64,000 nucleotides of DNA. Source: Cardiocondyla obscurior (lineage: Eukaryota > Arthropoda > Insecta > Hymenoptera > Formicidae). Below are positions 11,546 to 26,300 of the stretch, piece by piece (position 1 is the first letter of the stretch; every line of letters begins with the position of its first letter). The stretch is taken from the NCBI RefSeq assembly GCF_019399895.1, contig NC_091868.1:854499-918498 (forward strand), written 5' to 3'. The translations under genes and the position numbers were made by a program. A model generated the notes under the pieces. It did not search any database. It worked only from the letters and a program-made list of their open reading frames with translations, and had not been told where the DNA came from.

Positions 11546-14500
11546 GTGTCGCGTATACGCGTGACGAATTAAAATCGTAAGAAAAGTAACGGGGAACTGT
11601 TAATGCATTTAACTATCGGGAATCGATCGTTATTGGGATGCATATCGCGGAGGAGAGCGCGCTTTCTTCGTTACTGTCGATATACGAGAATTCAATTTCT
11701 GGTGAAACGCAACGTGGGCCGGTTTCCATTGATGTAGCAGCATATTACAGAAATGGACGTAGGTACATACGCCTCCGCGAACATAAAAATGCACGTCAAA
11801 CTTTTTACACAAAAAGAAAAAATATGAAAAATAAAAACACGCGGTTTTAAGTTCAAATAACTAAATATGAAAATGGAAAATATTAATTTATGAACGAACA
11901 CGTGCGAGCTTAAGAAACGAGATCGTAATTTTGCGATATAAATAATATTTGCTTTAATTTTAATTAAGAACAAATAATTTATCTTAATTTGAAATGATAA
12001 AACTGGTCCTTAAAATAAACGACTGTCACAATACCTTTCTCGCGCGGGGACAAGCATCGATCTTGTTATATTTGGAATTCGTATTACTGCACTTGAGCTA
12101 CCGTGACGGGATATACGATCCTGAAGATGTTACAAGGTTTACTATGACCCCCCTAGTGAGTACTCTTGCGAGTGTTACCGCAAAAGACGTCGCCTCGCTC
12201 AGGAAGTTTCATCTTCCTGTTCTAGAGCATGTAATGTCTCCTGGGACGACATAGGACCAACGTGTCCGACATTGTTCCAGGCCGGCTTTGAATTAGTTCA
12301 TATCGTTACGCCGTCGGATTTCTAGCGTCGGTTTAAATAGAAAAGGAAATCATATATATACCCGCTCGTGTATAAATTTTGCACATAGGCACGGTCAATT
12401 AATTAAGAAATTACTCTAATAACTGTTGTTGCATTTGAGGGGGCTTAATTGAAAACCGGCGTATTAGTCGAATAGCATGCTTCATGATCGAGGCAATAAA
12501 TTCAAGCGAATCTGCCAATGTTTTTACGACCGTTTATTAAAAAAAAAACAAAATTTCCCCTTTTGAAACGAGAAAACCAAGCTTTATCGCACTCCATTGA
12601 TAAACTTTTAATTTTCCTCTATGTTTTTACATAGCCAGTTAATCTCTATAAAATATTGTCGCCGTTTAAAAAGTATTATCCGGTATGTAAATAGCTTGGC
12701 TGACGCTGAAGCCGCGTGAAAGCAATTTTTTTCTTTTTTTCTTTTTTTTTTTTAACATTACGATATATTAAAGTAGACGAAATAGCGCTGCCATTTTATC
12801 ACACCTCATAAGGTGTGTACCACCGCGATTTTAAATCGTTACCGACATTTTCGCGAAACGGGAGATCTGCTCGGAGCACCGAAATGTCTCGCTCTTCAAT
12901 TTTAGATCTATTTTAACGGAAGATCGATCGGACGCTTATAAAACCATCGCGCTCTGTCCCGTCAATTTTACAGTCCACTTTTATCGCTAACGATTTTAAC
13001 AGAGTATCTGCCGAGCCAGGGAGAAATATCACGAACAAATCCGAAGCGAATTATTTATACGAAATCCGAAATACGATATCAGTCTGGCGGCTGTTCCAGT
13101 TACGACGTGTTCGACATAATTCTGATCGTCGTTCGATATTCTCGATGGGATCGCGAGCTCGGCGTTTACGTCGCGGAAAGTACATTACGACGGCGCGTTT
13201 ACGTCGCTATCTCGGTCGTCGTAAGGTGTCGAAAAGATATTGTATTCGGAAGATGCGTGACAAACTCTATCGCGCTGATTCGTAATATCTGTATATACGC
13301 TCGCTCCCGACGACGCCGTCGCGCCTTGCATTCGCTATTTTACAGGAAATCACATTTATATCGGGCGACGCGTACTTCTGAATCCACTCAAAATCACGAA
13401 CTATCTCTATATGACGGATTTGATAACACAATATTCGAGGCCGATTCGCGTTCTACATTCGCGCGAGGCGAACACATGAATCTCTCATGCGTTGAGTCTT
13501 GTTTTTAAGAAATTATGAGCGTGATAAATATCAATGTTTCATGCGACGTTTACGCGTATGTTACAAGAGAATGCCGTAATATGCGTGGAGCAAAAAAAAA
13601 GAAATTTCGTAAAATTATAGAGATCACGCGACGTGTTTCACAAATTAATGTTGAAAATGGCTGACCGCAACGTACGCGTTTACATGAAATTTCGTTGAGA
13701 GAAGCGCTTTTTTTTCGGTCTACTTTGTAACCACCGAGACCATTACACAAATCGCAATGAAATTTCCATATAGAGTACCTTCCGCGCAAGTACATCTTCT
13801 AAAAACGTAGTCTGAACAAGTGATAAAGATCTCTGTTTATTGAATTTTAATTGCAAGCTTAATGATTTTATTTAAATCGAGCTAGACGTTCGGAGTTTCG
13901 TGTTTGCACATGCATAAGTTAGACTCTATCAAATGCTTGTTACCGCCAATATTTACGGTGCAAAATGCTAAAAAAAAAAAGAAAAAAAAAGTAAAAGAAA
14001 GCGTGGCATTTATTATTCTTGCTAGGCGAAGTGATGTTTCTCCCGGGCCGGAAGTTATCTCTCGTAAGAAGCGATTCGTATTCATATATGCGTCGAATAT
14101 GCTTGAGCTAGTGCTTCGTCTTGTGGAGGATCTCTCTTATGCGTCCATATCTAATCGAAAGACAATCCATCATATCGATCGAAGCGGATTACCCGTGAAA
14201 CCTGAAACGCTCCTGTTGTCAAAGGGTTATGTCTAGGCATATTCCGTGCAATGGCATGCGTCACACGCACGCGGTCAGTCTAAACACCTAAAGTCAGATA
14301 ATCATGATTTTCAATTACAACCAATAACTTATTATAATTTTCCGATATTCAACCGATTAAATAAAACTCGATAATTATTTACAATACTTTATTAATTCGT
14401 CGATAACACTTCGTATACGTTTAAAGACTAAATTAAAAAAGAAAAAAAAGAAAGAAAAAAAAATACAAAAGCGCTATTTAATATGAAATTTAATTTTCAC

Positions 14501-17500
14501 TGTATCAACTAACAGATGCGAAATTTCCAATTTCCCGTCGAAGTATAGTACGTGAGAGAAAAAAATATGGAAGAAAATCGCGCCGTTTATCTACCGCGAC
14601 TGGCAAATCGCTATTGGGAGGGATATACTTTACGTTACTAGTAGACGTCGCAACAAGATCTCGTTTCTCAGAAAACCAATTAAAGTTGGCGGCATCTCGT
14701 GAGAAATTCTAACGTGTGTCTTGCAAATTCTCGTTATTTCTACTCTTGTTCGCGTCGAGCATTCACTCTGACCCGACTCTGTTTTAATATGTAGGTAATC
14801 GCTGCGCGGCAGCGTGGCCGAAATTCAGCGTGCGGCTGTGAAAGACTGCGAAAAGCATAAAATCATTTCAGCTTAATCTCAAAGGCTCAAACTCTTCTTT
14901 TTTATTTCTCGCGAAATGGCAATAATCAATTACGCACCTTCTCCCCCCCGCTTTCGGTAGAGCGGCGTTTTGCGGAAATCTCCTGGCTAAATCCCCCGCT
15001 AGTTTGAAAGCGTCGTTACGCGCTACGAGAGCGGGATTAACCGGATTGCGCAAACAAATGGGAAGGAACCGGGTGTAAACTTTCATTCGCGCCGAGATTG
15101 TCGTTTAAATGTGAGAATTCGGTCGCGTCAAGCCCTTCGGGCGTCCCTTCGTCGACGGCGACTTTCATAAGTGGGCACCCCGTCGACACCGAACGGGAAG
15201 ATTGAAGTTGGATGGACAGACGTTGCGGGAAGCGAAAAGTGAATTTTTCTCTCGTTCGCGGGTAAATATTCATGTATGTCGAGCAGTTTCGAGGGTGCAC
15301 ATTTCCCCCGAAAGTCCACCCCTCTTCTTTCATGCCTCGCCCTTTCCCCCTGTAGCCACCTACCGTGTCGTCGCTTTTTCGCTTAAACTCTTATTTCGGC
15401 GTAACTCTCACGAAATTCTGATATATACGACAGCAACACGCTATTATCGCGTTACGTAAGCTCACGTTTTATACCGTATCTTCTAAGAACATTACACGTT
15501 AAACGACTCAGCTCTGTGGCTTTATCTAATTAGAATACTAAAAGACCAAAAAAGTGATATAAAATGATAACTGCTGGTCGCGTAGATACAATTTTAATAT
15601 TATCTTTCGCAAAATATATTTCACGGATTTGTTGTCGCGCGGAATAATTTGCACGATTGCGTGATAAAAGGAACGCGAGCGAGGTGTGAAGAAAACGTAG
15701 AAAGAGATAGGTAAAAAGAAAAAGTAAAAGCGGCGATGTGACGAGGGAATGAAAAATGCCTGGAATTATCGCGGAATTTGCATAACAGCGAGGTTCGAGG
15801 CGCGCGGATAAACGAACTCGTGTCGATCCCTCGCGTTCCTGTAGCCTGTCGATCGCGATCGACGCAACTATACTTCGCAAGTGTCTTCTCTTACTTGAAC
15901 GGCAAAGACATTCGCTACGCTCGACAGCGGAAAGGGAAACGACAGCTCGCGGGTCTTCAATAGCTCCGACAAACTCGTATACTTGGAACGTCGATCGCTG
16001 TTACTTGAACTGCCACGGGTTAACGCTAGCTTACGAGGAAATTCTTCGCGTGCACGTCATTTACGAACACGTGTAGACATTTTTCGCGGCGGACGCAGCT
16101 CGCAATTTTTCTTATTCTCTTTCAACCAACGTATTTCTGTTGCAAGAATTGGTTACAATTTTTATGCAGCCTCGCGAATTGTCTGAGAAATTTGATACCT
16201 CGCTACGACGAAGCGGTCGCATCGAGATTAACATTCATACATCATAAATGTGTTGAATGCAAAAACATACGCGACAGAATGTATCTTTTTCTTCATCAAT
16301 TAATCGACAGGCGGGATTATTAAAAGGATGGCTATTTAAATTCCATCATGTGGGCAGATATCAGATTTTTCATAGGTCGTGCATGAAAGGTTAAACTGTG
16401 CGAGTCTTTCATCGATAATCGGTTAAGCTCTTTAAATTCCAACCAATCAAGGTACCGTCTCCCGACGGTCCAAAAATCTGGAGCAAGGATTCGAGACACG
16501 TGGAACTAACTAATTAACGTAAGGATCAATTTCTATTGTTATCACAACGGACGAACGATCAAGCGTGTAAATTAAATATACGTGTAGTATGAAAAAGATA
16601 AGAACAATATTAAAATTAAAAGGAATAAATAAGATAATAAATTTGGAGAATAAAAATGCAATATTGGTTTCCGAGAGAGAAAGAGAAAATCCGTGAGTAC
16701 TTGTTTAAATCGTAACGTCCCCGCTTTTGCGTTTTGCGCGCTTTTCATCGTTATCCCAACAGCATTTTTTGCCATCGACTTTCCAAATCGCCTTGTATAT
16801 CAGAAATTGCGTTCGTAACAAAACTACATCGCGATTTGTTCGGACAGATTTTTAATTGAATTACGGGAGCAAACATTTTGTGCTGGTGGCTGCTACGATT
16901 ACCACCGCAAGAACAAACGAACCTTAGCGAGAGGTAGAGATCGACGTGGATTATCAAATTACATAATCGAACAAACGTAAAAAACCATTGTCAAATTGAA
17001 TATATGAAATATATGAAAATGCTTTTGTATACTTTTAATCAGAAAGAAATCATTAATATATATATTTTTATAGCATTCTTCGTATTTATTAATAGAGTTC
17101 TTATCACTTATCTGTTATTTAAATTAATAAAGTTATTGAAACTGTTCGGTTATGTCAACTTTATTTTGAACGCGCGCAGAAATAAATGCATTTTTTATAT
17201 CTAAAGATTGCGGCCACTCTGAATGTCGATGAATATAACACTGTTTGGATATGTCGGTTTAATCTACCTAAGTGCCCTATATCACCGTGACTACTATTAA
17301 ATGCGTGTTAAATCCACCATAAATGTACTAGGAATATTTCCGATATATCGTACCGTTTGAATACTCGTTCTCGTTAATTTATAATTTACAATATCATTAA
17401 TCGCCTACTCGATGCCGCAGTAAAACGCAGATATTTACCGCCTTCGTTACTTTTTACCCGACTAGCAATAAACAACGGTATTACCCGCAAAACAGCAGCG

Positions 17501-19445
17501 GGTTTATCCCGTCTCTCCCCACAGATAATGAGAATAGTTAAAACACTTGGCCATTTGCGTATCTTTCATTGAGCTCCGCGTTTTCGCTTTTTACTTAAGC
17601 CCGGAAAATAATTATGTTTACCACTACTAATGGTGTTTGCGCACTAGCCAAACATTACGCATTTTTTTATTCTTTTTTATTCTTTTTTTAAATTTTTTTT
17701 TTTTTTTTTTTTTTTTTTCCCCGAAATTTTGTTCTCGTTTATCTCGATTTTCAAACAGACGACGCGAAACTCGCGAAAAATAGTTATTCCGGCCGGTGAA
17801 ACATTGATTAATAATAATTCTGATGAAAAGCCTTTCACGGCGTGCTACCGCGAGCACTTTATTTTACAAGCGGTCAGTCGAAAGTTCTCTTCGGCGCTGG
17901 CATTTCATTTTCACTGCCGGCGAAAATAGTAATTTCAGCGACGTTAGAATTTTGTTTGTGGTAAAGATGAAATCATACCTGATGCATATATCAAGTTATA
18001 TGTCGCGCATGGCCGTGTGTATACGCGGCGTACGGCTACGCGTGCATCCCGCTAAATTCCGTTTGTTCCTGACACATGATTTAGTTCGCGCTGTGCTAAT
18101 ATTAACTCGATATGGTATCCGGAGTGCCGACTCGCAAACGCCCAAGCGGCAAAATATCAATATTGAGCAACAACGCGATTTCGCGATGCTACCCTTTGAC
18201 ACGTGCTCCATTCCCCGAAGTGGGCGGCAAAGGATGAAAACTTTCCGGGACGCCTCGCGGTATCGATAAGAACTGATCGATGGAAGCGGCGTCCGATTTC
18301 CAGTTCAAGGTTGAGCGGCGAACCTACTCTCTTTTCCCTCGCTCGCCCGCATTCTTGCGACGACGCTGAGAAAATGGTAGATATTTTTCAGAATGTCTTC
18401 GAATCGAAATAATGGTGCTCGCTACCTTTCCACGAAATACATTTTCACGTACATTCTTAGGCAAGTATGCCATTCTTCATCGGGAAATAATAATTTAAAT
18501 TGATTTCTCGTATCAGAGAACGGGACAATGGACGCGAATTTATTCCGATATTATACGGATTGAACGTAACATGGAACTATTTGATAAGAATTCTGATTGC
18601 GGAATTATTTCTTTACATAAATAATCGACTACAACGTGTAGCGGTAAATAGGTTTCAAGTACTCGGCACGTTTTTCAGAGTTTATTCGTCGACTTGAATG
18701 AGACTTTATCGCGCAAGAGAGGAGAAAAGTTCGGTCCGGCGAACGAAATAATTTCTCCGGTTGAAATTAGCGTCAGTGGGAAAAAGTTCTGGTAGATAGC
18801 TTGATAAGTCGCAGGGAGATAGTCGTTCAAATTAACTCGCTTGTTAAGTTTGACAGGATATTTAAATTACTCTACCGAATTGGAATTAAATCGTTCAAAA
18901 AGCGATTGCCATCTTATAAAATTTTCCAAGAAGATCCGAAAAAAAAAAAATTAAAATTTACCGTTCTACTGCATAATTATTTATGTTCTTATTGCCTTCT
19001 TAAAAAATTTTTATTTTCCATACACTTTTATTTTCTAATTTAACGTAATACTTATTTCGTTTTAAAATAAAAGAAGGCAGAACACGGGAGGGTGAGCATC
19101 TATATTCTACGGCACAGTTTATGAACTTTTGAGGCTTGCTTTCGCAAGAAAAATTTATTCTCATAATTCGTTATTCTCCGCAGAGGAAAAAATATTGCTC
19201 CCGATCATATCGGTACCTTTAATAACTATCGTTTCTCATCAACGGAAAATATCGAAGCAAAAATACAGAAAGAAAGTTGCTCGGTCTTTTTAATTAAATA
19301 TCGTTTTCCCACGAAATCGTGCAATAAGTCGACTAGCAAAGTTATTTTATCTTCTCGGCATACCCAAACGGAACTACGGGAAGAAAATCATTTGTCGCCA
19401 GGAACGTGTCGGGCGGTTATATATATATTACATATATATTTTATA

Positions 19446-19490
<45 letters not shown>

Positions 19491-20130
19491 ATATATATAT
19501 AGTTCGCGCTGTGATACTCTTCGCGAACTTTACTCACTTTCCCCGAGCGACTAAAACTTTGATACGTTGCGCCTGCTTCGTGGGGTATAAAATATTTAAT
19601 TGAAAGTAACTCTGCTTTTTCAATATCAATCGGCTGTTTCAACTGAATCCGACCAATGAGTATCCTTTTTCATTAAATCCGCGATCGGTCAAAACTTAAA
19701 TTTATTCGTTGTTTATTTCGCGATCCGAATATAATTATATTTAGTTTGACAAATTATTTGCAGTAAGAACATTTTTATCTCCATTAATTGAAATGTGATC
19801 GGCAGTGCTCTAACCACTCGAACGAGAACAGTTGGCTAATCGTCTCATTTGCGAGGCCCTGTCGGACGGATACGTTGAAAGTGGTATTACGCCGTGAAAA
19901 ATGCTCTCGATCGATTTTTATTCCGCTATTTTACACTTTAAATTGAAATCGGCGGTATTAACTGACACGCGGCAGAGATCCACGCGTCACTGATTGAATC
20001 GCGAATAACGAATAACGAGAGATGGAACATCAGCATCCAACGACGGGATAATCGGTCTGAAATGGCGGTTAAATAAGTTTATAAGCCGATCACAGCCGTC
20101 CTCGACGACATGGACCATTCACGCTCAAGT
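11546..20130. other. Non-coding DNA
   Basis: No gene is supported. It includes a poly-T run at about 17692-17718 and many short chance frames. It could be intron of the putative transcript that begins near 9.9 kb. Confidence 0.55.
19418..19502. repeat. (TA)n tract forming a foldback
   Basis: The TA repeat is interrupted symmetrically by TTACAT on the left and ATGTAA on the right, so the whole tract is self-complementary. Confidence 0.9.
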
Positions 20131-20156
20131 TTCGCCTCCAGTTAGATGGAGGCGAA
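20131..20156. other. Perfect 10-bp stem, 6-nt loop hairpin
   Basis: TTCGCCTCCA at 20131-20140 and TGGAGGCGAA at 20147-20156 flank the loop GTTAGA. No gene lies nearby. Confidence 0.8.
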
Positions 20157-20276
20157 GTAGATGAAGTCGCCGCGTGTAAGGAGCGCCGGCAGATAATTAA
20201 AATAACCAAGGTCGGATTAATTAGACACGCCATTAGGTACGTTTTCACCTAGCCTTGCTGTCTATAGGAACAGATC

Positions 20277-20316
20277 CTCGCTAAAGCGAGAACGCTGCTC
20301 TAGCGTGGCACGCCAC
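20277..20316. other. Three consecutive short stem-loops
   Basis: CTCGC/GCGAG closes TAAA. CGCT/AGCG (20293-20305) closes GCTCT. GTGG/CCAC (20305-20316) closes CACG. They occupy 40 bases, 120 bp after the hairpin at 20131. The spacing does not match a tRNA. Confidence 0.6.
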
Positions 20317-23300
20317 AATATTTTATCGCTTTACTTCCGCCTGACCGTTTTACGTTAATTGTCTTTCCTTGGTCAACGTAATAAACCAGTAGGCAGGATA
20401 AAATAGAAAGGCATTAAATACACTACCATTAGGATTTTAAAACTGTCCAAACTGTAGAAATCGACGAAACAGAAAATCTCGTGTGACTTTTAACGGAAGC
20501 GAAAGGAGTGCAGAGGGAATGAGAAAGAGGAAAAGTAGAATCTTTGAAAGTCATTATCTGTATGCGTGGCATCATATCGACTATACGCGTAATTTTCTTT
20601 AGTTCGCATAAATTTGCATATTATTATTAGAAAAATTATCTGAAATTATTTAAAATAAAGGGCGAAATCATTTTTTTTCTTTTACCCGAGCTACTTTGTT
20701 ATGCACCAGCAAAACGACTGAATGTTAATTACGGAAAATTATCACAGAATTATGAATTTCCTAACGTTTAAACGAATTTATCAAGGCAGAAACAACGGCA
20801 AAGAAATTTCTTTTTGCTCTCTTTTTTCTTTCTCTCTCTTTTTTTCTTAGAAATTGCCAGTCATTAATAACTGCTTAACAAAATCGAGACCGAGCGACGC
20901 TGCAAACATCCGTAAATTTGTGCAAATTACATAAATATAAAGCCGCTTATATTTTTCTCCGCCTTCATTAGCGTTACGCTTAATTAACCATAAATGCATA
21001 CTCCACGTATTCTATTGATATAATATAACCATAATCAGATTTGACGCATTCACCATTCCGCATATCGCTCGGCGGTTTCGCGCACTAGAAACGTAGATCA
21101 AGGAATCGCTTGATTTCTCATTAATTATCTAAGTGGTCCTTCCGCAACCGATAATTATCCCGAACGCCCGATGAGGAAAAAAAAATCCTTAGAGAGAGAT
21201 AAGAGAAAAGGACGGGAATCGATTATCTGTCGACGGAAACGAGCGGCAAGGCTAAAAAAAAAAAAAAAAAAAAAAAAATAGAGAGAAAGAAAGAAAAAAG
21301 AAATAAAAAAAAGTAAAAAAAAAGTTCGCTTTTACTGCGAGCTCGTGGCGAGTGAAACCGGTGATGTAAAATACCTTATGGCGCGCGGTCGAACTTCTCA
21401 CATTGGTCTGTGATGCGTGCAGGCTCTGACAAGCAAGTTATGCCCGAGTTTATGCTAGTTGGACAACCTCAAATTCAGCATCATCCCATATTCAAGAGCG
21501 CGAATATTCAGCTATGACAGTTCCAAACATTAAGTGCAAGAACTATCGCACCCGCGGTCTACATGACGTTACCGAGTTTTATTCAATCAGGCATCCGCGT
21601 GTGGTTTTCGCTGCGCAGTTTCCCGAAAAGATATCTGTTACAGCTCGATGATTATATATAAGGCAGTTTAGGAGAGATCGCAAACTTTATGAAACATATA
21701 TTTTCTTTAATACAAAGTACATTTATATTCGTGGTAATTAAGCGACTTTTCCATGTTTTTCTTTAGAAACACCTTACAATTTAATTTCAGAAAAACGTGT
21801 TATATTACGAATTTCTTTTTTTTTTTTTTACACATGCCTGTTAAAAGTTACGGATAAGATAAACTGATTTTCCATACACGTCGAATAAGCTGCCGGATTT
21901 TTTTTCAAATTTGTGTCAAGGATTAAATTACTTTAATTAATGCGAAACTTTTATTATTTTTGCCGCATTCTATGCTCGTTCGACGGCATATTCGTTGTCG
22001 CTAACGAACACAGTAACTACGATCGCATCGGTCTCAATCAAGGTGCTAAATGCATTACGGCTGCTCTGAATCAGCGTACTAATCCGATACTGCATTGTTC
22101 GGCTATAATGCAGTAGATGCGGAATATCATAGTCGGTCGAGCAGCAATACGCGCGTCTCGTACTTATTCTTTACGCGGAAGACAAGTATCTCTTTTAGAA
22201 AGAAGAAACAAAAATAATGTGTCCCACATATCTAAGTACACGTGTAACGTCGGCATATATGATTTTAAGAGCCTCCGTTTAATTTAACTTAATTTATATT
22301 TAGAATCGCTGAAAGTACATTCGCTCTCAAGAGCGACAGTTAAATTTTACTGCGGGGGGAAAAAACTTGGGCGCCTTTATGTAGCCTTCCGTATATTCGC
22401 GTGCAGTTTATGAATATTTAAAAATAGTTATTTGGAAAACGTATAAAAACCCAGTTGTGCGAAGAAGAGAGGGACTTGAAACTTTCCAACGAGTCCTAAT
22501 AAAATATATGTATAATACCAAGTAAAGTTGAAATGTAAAATATAATACGTTGAGCCCAGTGTACGCTTTCAGCCATTTCAAATACGATCGCAGGATAGTT
22601 TTTTTTCCCCCCTTTTTTTCTTAATTTTATCGGCCACATTATTTTTTGTTTTAAAAGGAACACTCTTTAATTTCAATATAAAGATTTTTTTTTTATGACC
22701 GTCGACAACTTGGAAAAAGTACGTTAATCAGCTGAAGCTAGTCGAGAACGCATCGAAATGGTAGAAATAGGACGGGAGTTTAACTGTAATTAAATCGGTT
22801 GTGCGAAAACCGATAATTTCTCTCTTTTGCGACCCGCTTCTTTAATTATCTTTTTAATTTCAAAATGCCGGAACAGCTCTTATCGCAGGCGTCGGGGGAA
22901 AAAAAAAAACGCGACGTTCTCTAAGAGGAAAATTTACGCCGCTATGGGGCGGTGTTACTTCTTGCGCGGCGTTAATGGGAAAATTCAGATAATGCGACGT
23001 GTCCGCAGAGATAATTAAGTTTTAAGAATCGCTGTAAAAGCACGAAGAACACGTGCCCGTAATCGCGCGCGTGCTTGTTAGTTGTTGGAGGTACGTAGAA
23101 GCCGCGAAATTAATAAAACAATCGCTTGAGAATTATGAAGGCGAGAATTTATCTCGCGGTTAATGCGAGGTTCAACTTCAGGTTTGCTTTTTCGGGTGTA
23201 ACTATCGCCAGCGAGTCGTGTAAATTATATATTTCGCATATTAAAACCCGCTGCATAAACGTTCCTAAAATTCGATCTGTAGACCTGGATCCAATAATAA

Positions 23301-26300
23301 TTCATTTACCGGCCAATTACGAAAACGCGACGTTTTACTCGTGTAAAATAAATTTTTCGCTCGCAGCAATTGCCGTCCACATTTTATCGTGGTTCTTTAA
23401 TTAACATAACGTGTTCCAATAAAGTAATTCCCCCCTTTTTATTTTTTTTCAAGGATGCTTCACGGTTTTCGATAACAATTTGTAATCTGCAATAATGCAT
23501 AACTGTCAAACACGAGCGATTTGCTTTTTATTTACCCGCGTCATCTAATCTGCATCTTACGGCGAGAGCATTATATCGTATCGTTATTTTATACAGGTGT
23601 TCCGTGATAACCCAGTTGTTCGCGCTATGACGTCATAAAGCTGGCCGATAAACGATACCGGCAACGAGAATACGAACGGGCAGCGGTGTTCTGAATAAAA
23701 CGAGATAATGCTCTCAATATGAAGCATCGACCGGAAAGTTGCTGCGCGTGTCGATTTAGCCGTAGAAACTGTTGTAATTCCACGGGAAATGGTACTTTGT
23801 TATTCTCACTTCTCCCAAATCCGCTCGAGTGAACCCCTTCCTATCGCGGCCGAGGTGCGCACGTATCACGAAATGCCTAATTAATTAATGCAATTAGATC
23901 GGTAATCACGTTCCGTCCGCCAAGACTGACGTCGGAAACGTCCGTTCGGCGCTGAAAAGTCATCGGGCTCTCCCTCGGATCTCGCGGGAATACATTTCGC
24001 CGCGATTCGATTTGCGTTACGTCGGAAGATTAAATAGAATGAAACGCTTCACCCGCCCCGTCTCTCAGACGGGGACAGTCGCATTTCGTATCAGAGATCG
24101 ATAAAGATGTTGTCGCGGCCATATTTATTGGCGAGGTGATGCATAAATTTTTGCCGTGCTCTCTAAAAAGTGGAATCTGCGCGAGAAGCGAGAAACAGAC
24201 GTCGAGGGCAGGTCGGGAGTGAAAAGAGAGGAACCGTCGGGGGAGGGGAGGTCGGGCGAAGGCACCGGCAAAAAGGAGATCCCGCGGGGGAACTCTCGCC
24301 GAGATACTCTCGCGCGCCTGCATAATCCGCAATAAATTTCAATGGGTGCCAAAACACTTCCATCCCATTTTCCGCCGCCGCGCCGCGCCGTGCGACTTAT
24401 CATGCGCCCGAATATCTGCGTCGGAGTTACACGCCGGCCGATTTATCTTCCCACGTTCCTCGAGAGCGGCAGCTATGACCGCGGACGGAAGGTACGTTGC
24501 GGTTCTCCCTCATCCACTAAGCGGTTAGATATATTTCCGAAATATTCGGCCAGTTCGTCCGGTCGTGGTGATTTCTCTCTCGGCGAGGTTAAGACCCGCT
24601 GCACTTATTGTAGGCATCGGTTATAGAGGACGACCGATAACGATAACGGGCGAGAAAGAGAGAAATTTAGTCCTGCGTGTGCAAAAATTAAGAAGCGCGT
24701 ATTACAAACGCGCGCGAGCAGTGAATTTCGAATGGTTTTCCGCGCGACGCGACGATCCGCGGATCTGCGTGGAATGCGCGCGATGTGCTGTATGTCACAT
24801 ATATTTTTTCATACAGACAATTTTCATTCCACTTGGCGGCTAGCTGATCTCGACATCTGTCGCAATTCAGATAAATGGAGATTGTGCGAAATTATCGTGT
24901 TCGACTTTGCCCGTTAACGAAACGTTAATTTGTGCACGAAAGGCCAGCGATATTGATTTGTTTAATAACTCCGTGCACACGTACGCCTCGTGCGTTACAT
25001 CGATAGCGCGTTGATTAAAGCTGTTGCGTAATTATTTTGCTATCTGGTATTTGACGTTCGCGTTCAACAGAAGACACATGACGAATTTAATATCGCGGCG
25101 TTCGTGTGCGAGCGCATACAGCGAATTGCCATCAATTATCATCATTTTTCGGAGCGATCGGTACGAAATCCCAATTTCAATAAGCGGCCGGAAAATTAAT
25201 TTACATGTAATACATGCATAATCAAATAGTACTGGCGATACGGTGACAACATGCGAGAATAAATGTGTTAATGTTTAACAATAATAGTAATAATAATAAT
25301 AAAGTGGAGTACGTATCCTTTGAAAGGTACGTAACTATTGTGCATTACGAGGTAAACCGCTGACCAAAAATTTATACACTAATTTCACCATTGACTGGTG
25401 TTACATACGACAGTATTCGTAATACGCTATTAAATTAATTACTGATTTTACCGGGCGCTACTGCAGCTGTTTTTTTTTCTTTTTTTTTTTTCCTTTTCTT
25501 TTTCGTTTTTTCAACACGAGCAGTTTCAAAAGTTGATTGATTACGTTGTATATAGATTATGCGATCGATGCCACGGTTCAAGCAAATCGATAAAAAAGAA
25601 TTTCATCCAATTAACATCCGTTAGCTCTTACCGGTTATATGAACGGCGAAGTTCAACGAGATATTTTTGCAGACGTAAAATTTTCTCTAATGCCGCTTTT
25701 AACCTGCTTTTTCCGCTGAAGAACGAGCGCCACTTGTAATTGCCGGAAGTGTTAATCCAATCCATTTCGATCTACAAGCACGTACATCGCAGGCATGAGA
25801 GAAGGGCGAATGCCGAGGTATCGGCTATCGGCCATTAACCGACACTTAATGCCGCCGAGAATGTCGTAACCGTAAAGATATTTGACTTTTCTTCCGATCG
25901 GTCTAATCGTCGCGCTTCGCTTTCGAAATCTTCCTGTAAACAGCCCTCTGTCTTTTAACGGAGCCAAATTAGACGGCTAAAGGTGGAAAATTTCTCTGGG
26001 GAGGAAACACCGCGGCGATTAACGCACTTACCGTATGCGCGTATAGTAATTATCGCGTTTGACTAAACAAGTTTCGCGGATATAATTATTGCAGATTTAT
26101 GCGCGCCTGCGATACGTCGCGTCCTCGGGTGTGCTCGCTCGTTTATTATTCATTGGATCGGCTATTGTATTTTATTTGCATTATTTTGCCATTACGATGA
26201 ATCTGCGCAAAGATAGAAAGGGATAATTTTAATTACAATAATTATACGTGTAAACTAATCTCCTCGATCGGCCTACATCGCATGGACGTTGCTCATTGAT

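Noticed and set aside
16480..16500. GGATTCGAG resembling a tRNA B-box on the minus strand
   Set aside because: No A-box or cloverleaf stems at the right spacing on either strand.
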